Below, piece after piece: positions 62,955-64,000 of a DNA stretch of 64,000 nt. The position numbers and the translations under genes were made by a program. Location of the stretch: contig CP092880.1 of NCBI GenBank assembly GCA_030710605.1, forward strand, positions 2,026,862 to 2,090,861, given 5' to 3'. Below the pieces are notes generated by a model. The model was given only the letters and a program-made list of their open reading frames with translations, searched no databases and had not been told where the DNA came from. The stretch comes from Cordylochernes scorpioides. Taxonomy: Eukaryota; Arthropoda; Arachnida; Pseudoscorpiones; Chernetidae. Each line of letters begins with the position of its first letter. Positions within the stretch are counted from its first letter, which is position 1.

Positions 62955-63385
62955 TTCTTTGCGACACTCGCTTTCTTCCCGTGGATCACCAACTGTGGCG
63001 CTGTTACCTCACCTCTATAGCCCTACCCTGCAGATTGCAAAAAGCCTCTGAGAACCACTACTTCCTTGAAACTTCTCTCCCTCTGGCAGTATATCTCGAT
63101 CTTACCACTGGTGGGGGGACACGAGACTCTTACAAGAAGAGCAATTACTGTGATCTTGGAGGGTGAAATCAGAACAGCAACCAGGAACAAGTCTCTTGTG
63201 TCGTCCCACCAGTGGTAAAGCCAAGAGAAACTGCCAGAGGGAAAGGAGTTCCACGGGAATAGTGGTTCTCGGAGACTTTGGGCAGTCTACAGGGTAGGGT
63301 TGCTGAGGTGAGGCAAAGACTCCACGGTTGGTGATCCACGAGAAGAAGCCATGTGTCGCGAAGGACTAGGGGAAACACGCGACAA
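62955..63385. repeat. Inverted pair of ~190 bp LTR-like repeats
   Basis: 62970-63165 is the reverse complement of 63185-63370 with moderate divergence (CGTGGATCACCAACYGTGG; GAGAACCACTA; TACCACTGGTGG). The right-hand copy ends GAAACACGCGACA, two bases before TGGTGTCAGA, which resembles an LTR end followed by a tRNA-Leu-type primer site. Confidence 0.5.
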
Positions 63386-63960
63386 CTGGTGTCAGAGATT
63401 CTTCTTCGTGGAGGTCAGTAGGATGCTCCTTTAAGTTTGCGAAACAAACTTGATTGGTTTGTGGTTGCTGATGTCCATTGAAACAAGAAGTCAAAAGTGT
63501 CCTCGAAGCAGAACATTTTTGGCCACAATCACCCAGATGATGCAAAAACAGCAGGAGGATAGAGAGGAAGAAAGCCTTCTGAGACAGCAAGAGAGGGAAG
63601 AGCTGTACCAGACTAGAAAATGGAGAGTAATAATGGTGATGACCAGACCACCTTGGAGACTAATATCTCTGAGGTCTTGCTGCTGTGATCTCTGCAGCAA
63701 GCAGCAGAATGCCTCAGCGCAGACCTTCAACAGAAAAATTCCCCATAAGTGTTCTAGGAGACAAATGCGAGGCTTTGTTTCTTAACAATTCTAGAGAAGG
63801 TTATGATTGTGATATATCTAGGATTGGACGTGGATCAGGCAGTTCCGCGAGAGGTACCGGGACACGGCCAAGAATATGTTTTGGTGAGAGTTGCGCCTCC
63901 CTGTGTATGGGATTGGTGCGGCGCCCTTTATTACCAGTAGCTGCTAGAATTAAGGATTAG
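63370..63960 (+). pseudogene. Possible Gag-like leader of an LTR element
   Basis: Downstream of the putative primer site, one frame encodes a charged coiled coil (MMQKQQEDREEESLLRQQER, ~63538-63600). A second frame (63685-63960) encodes QRRPSTEKFPISVLGDKCEA and onward, so a frameshift separates them. Coiled-coil starts are common in Gag. No zinc knuckle or enzyme domain before a stop at 63960. Weak call. Confidence 0.3.
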
Positions 63961-64000
63961 ATACACTTTAATCCACAATGTAATTGTGGTTCACTGAATT

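Noticed and set aside
63370-63960. Host gene with a coiled coil
   Set aside because: Follows an LTR-like end and primer-site-like motif and needs a frameshift; retained only as a weak Gag-like call.

Overview
The window is eukaryotic and almost certainly from an arthropod. It has spliced genes, tRNA-derived SINEs, Tc1/mariner, pogo/Tigger, piggyBac and Helitron DNA transposons, Penelope-like (PLE) and LINE debris, and a two-exon chitin deacetylase, an enzyme of arthropod cuticle. I cannot name the species. Two 100-base N runs (3955-4054, 55770-55869) are assembly gaps. The DNA is AT-rich, dominated by repeats, and has very few host genes.

Layout. 1-11,300: nested repeats, with SINE copies, a truncated mariner and about ten palindromic copies of a PLE-like element carrying a hammerhead-ribozyme-like hairpin. 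One of these copies is split by a Helitron carrying a tRNA-Gly(GCC) sequence. 11,300-14,150: low-copy DNA with a degraded minus-strand coding region that reads like an NXF/LRR protein. 15,721-21,694 (minus): chitin deacetylase, two GC-rich exons around a 4.6 kb repeat-filled intron. 22-25.5 kb: MITEs and repeat tails. 25,662-28,265 (minus): intact, intronless 857-867 aa importin-beta-family karyopherin. 28.4-34.5 kb: a long-TIR element holding LINE pieces, a small Helitron, a PLE endonuclease remnant, a ~298 bp satellite and a large palindrome with hammerhead cores on both strands. 34,530-37,170: young LTR retrotransposon with apparently identical LTRs and one 658 aa ORF but no pol. 38-39.7 kb: dead LINE. 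40 kb: U6-like snRNA. 41.5-42.4 kb: second tRNA-Gly Helitron. 44-48 kb: SINE-like repeats and a 117 bp tandem array. 48.1-54.2 kb: Tigger elements, one containing a piggyBac and with a displaced inverted 3' end. 54.7-56.3 kb: ankyrin-repeat gene broken by a gap. 56.75-58.04 kb: nearly intact mariner. 58.2-60.6 kb: two unusual Helitrons, one with two opposed 5' ends and one with three tandem 3' ends. 60.6-64 kb: LINE remnant, third tRNA-Gly Helitron end and LTR-like debris.

The genes do not form a pathway. Host-type functions present are cuticle chitin modification, nucleocytoplasmic transport, an ankyrin protein and U6-like RNA. The most unusual content is structural: hammerhead-type RNA motifs in inverted pairs, Helitrons that have spread a tRNA gene and stacked extra 3' ends, and a pol-less LTR element whose ORF ends inside its own LTR.
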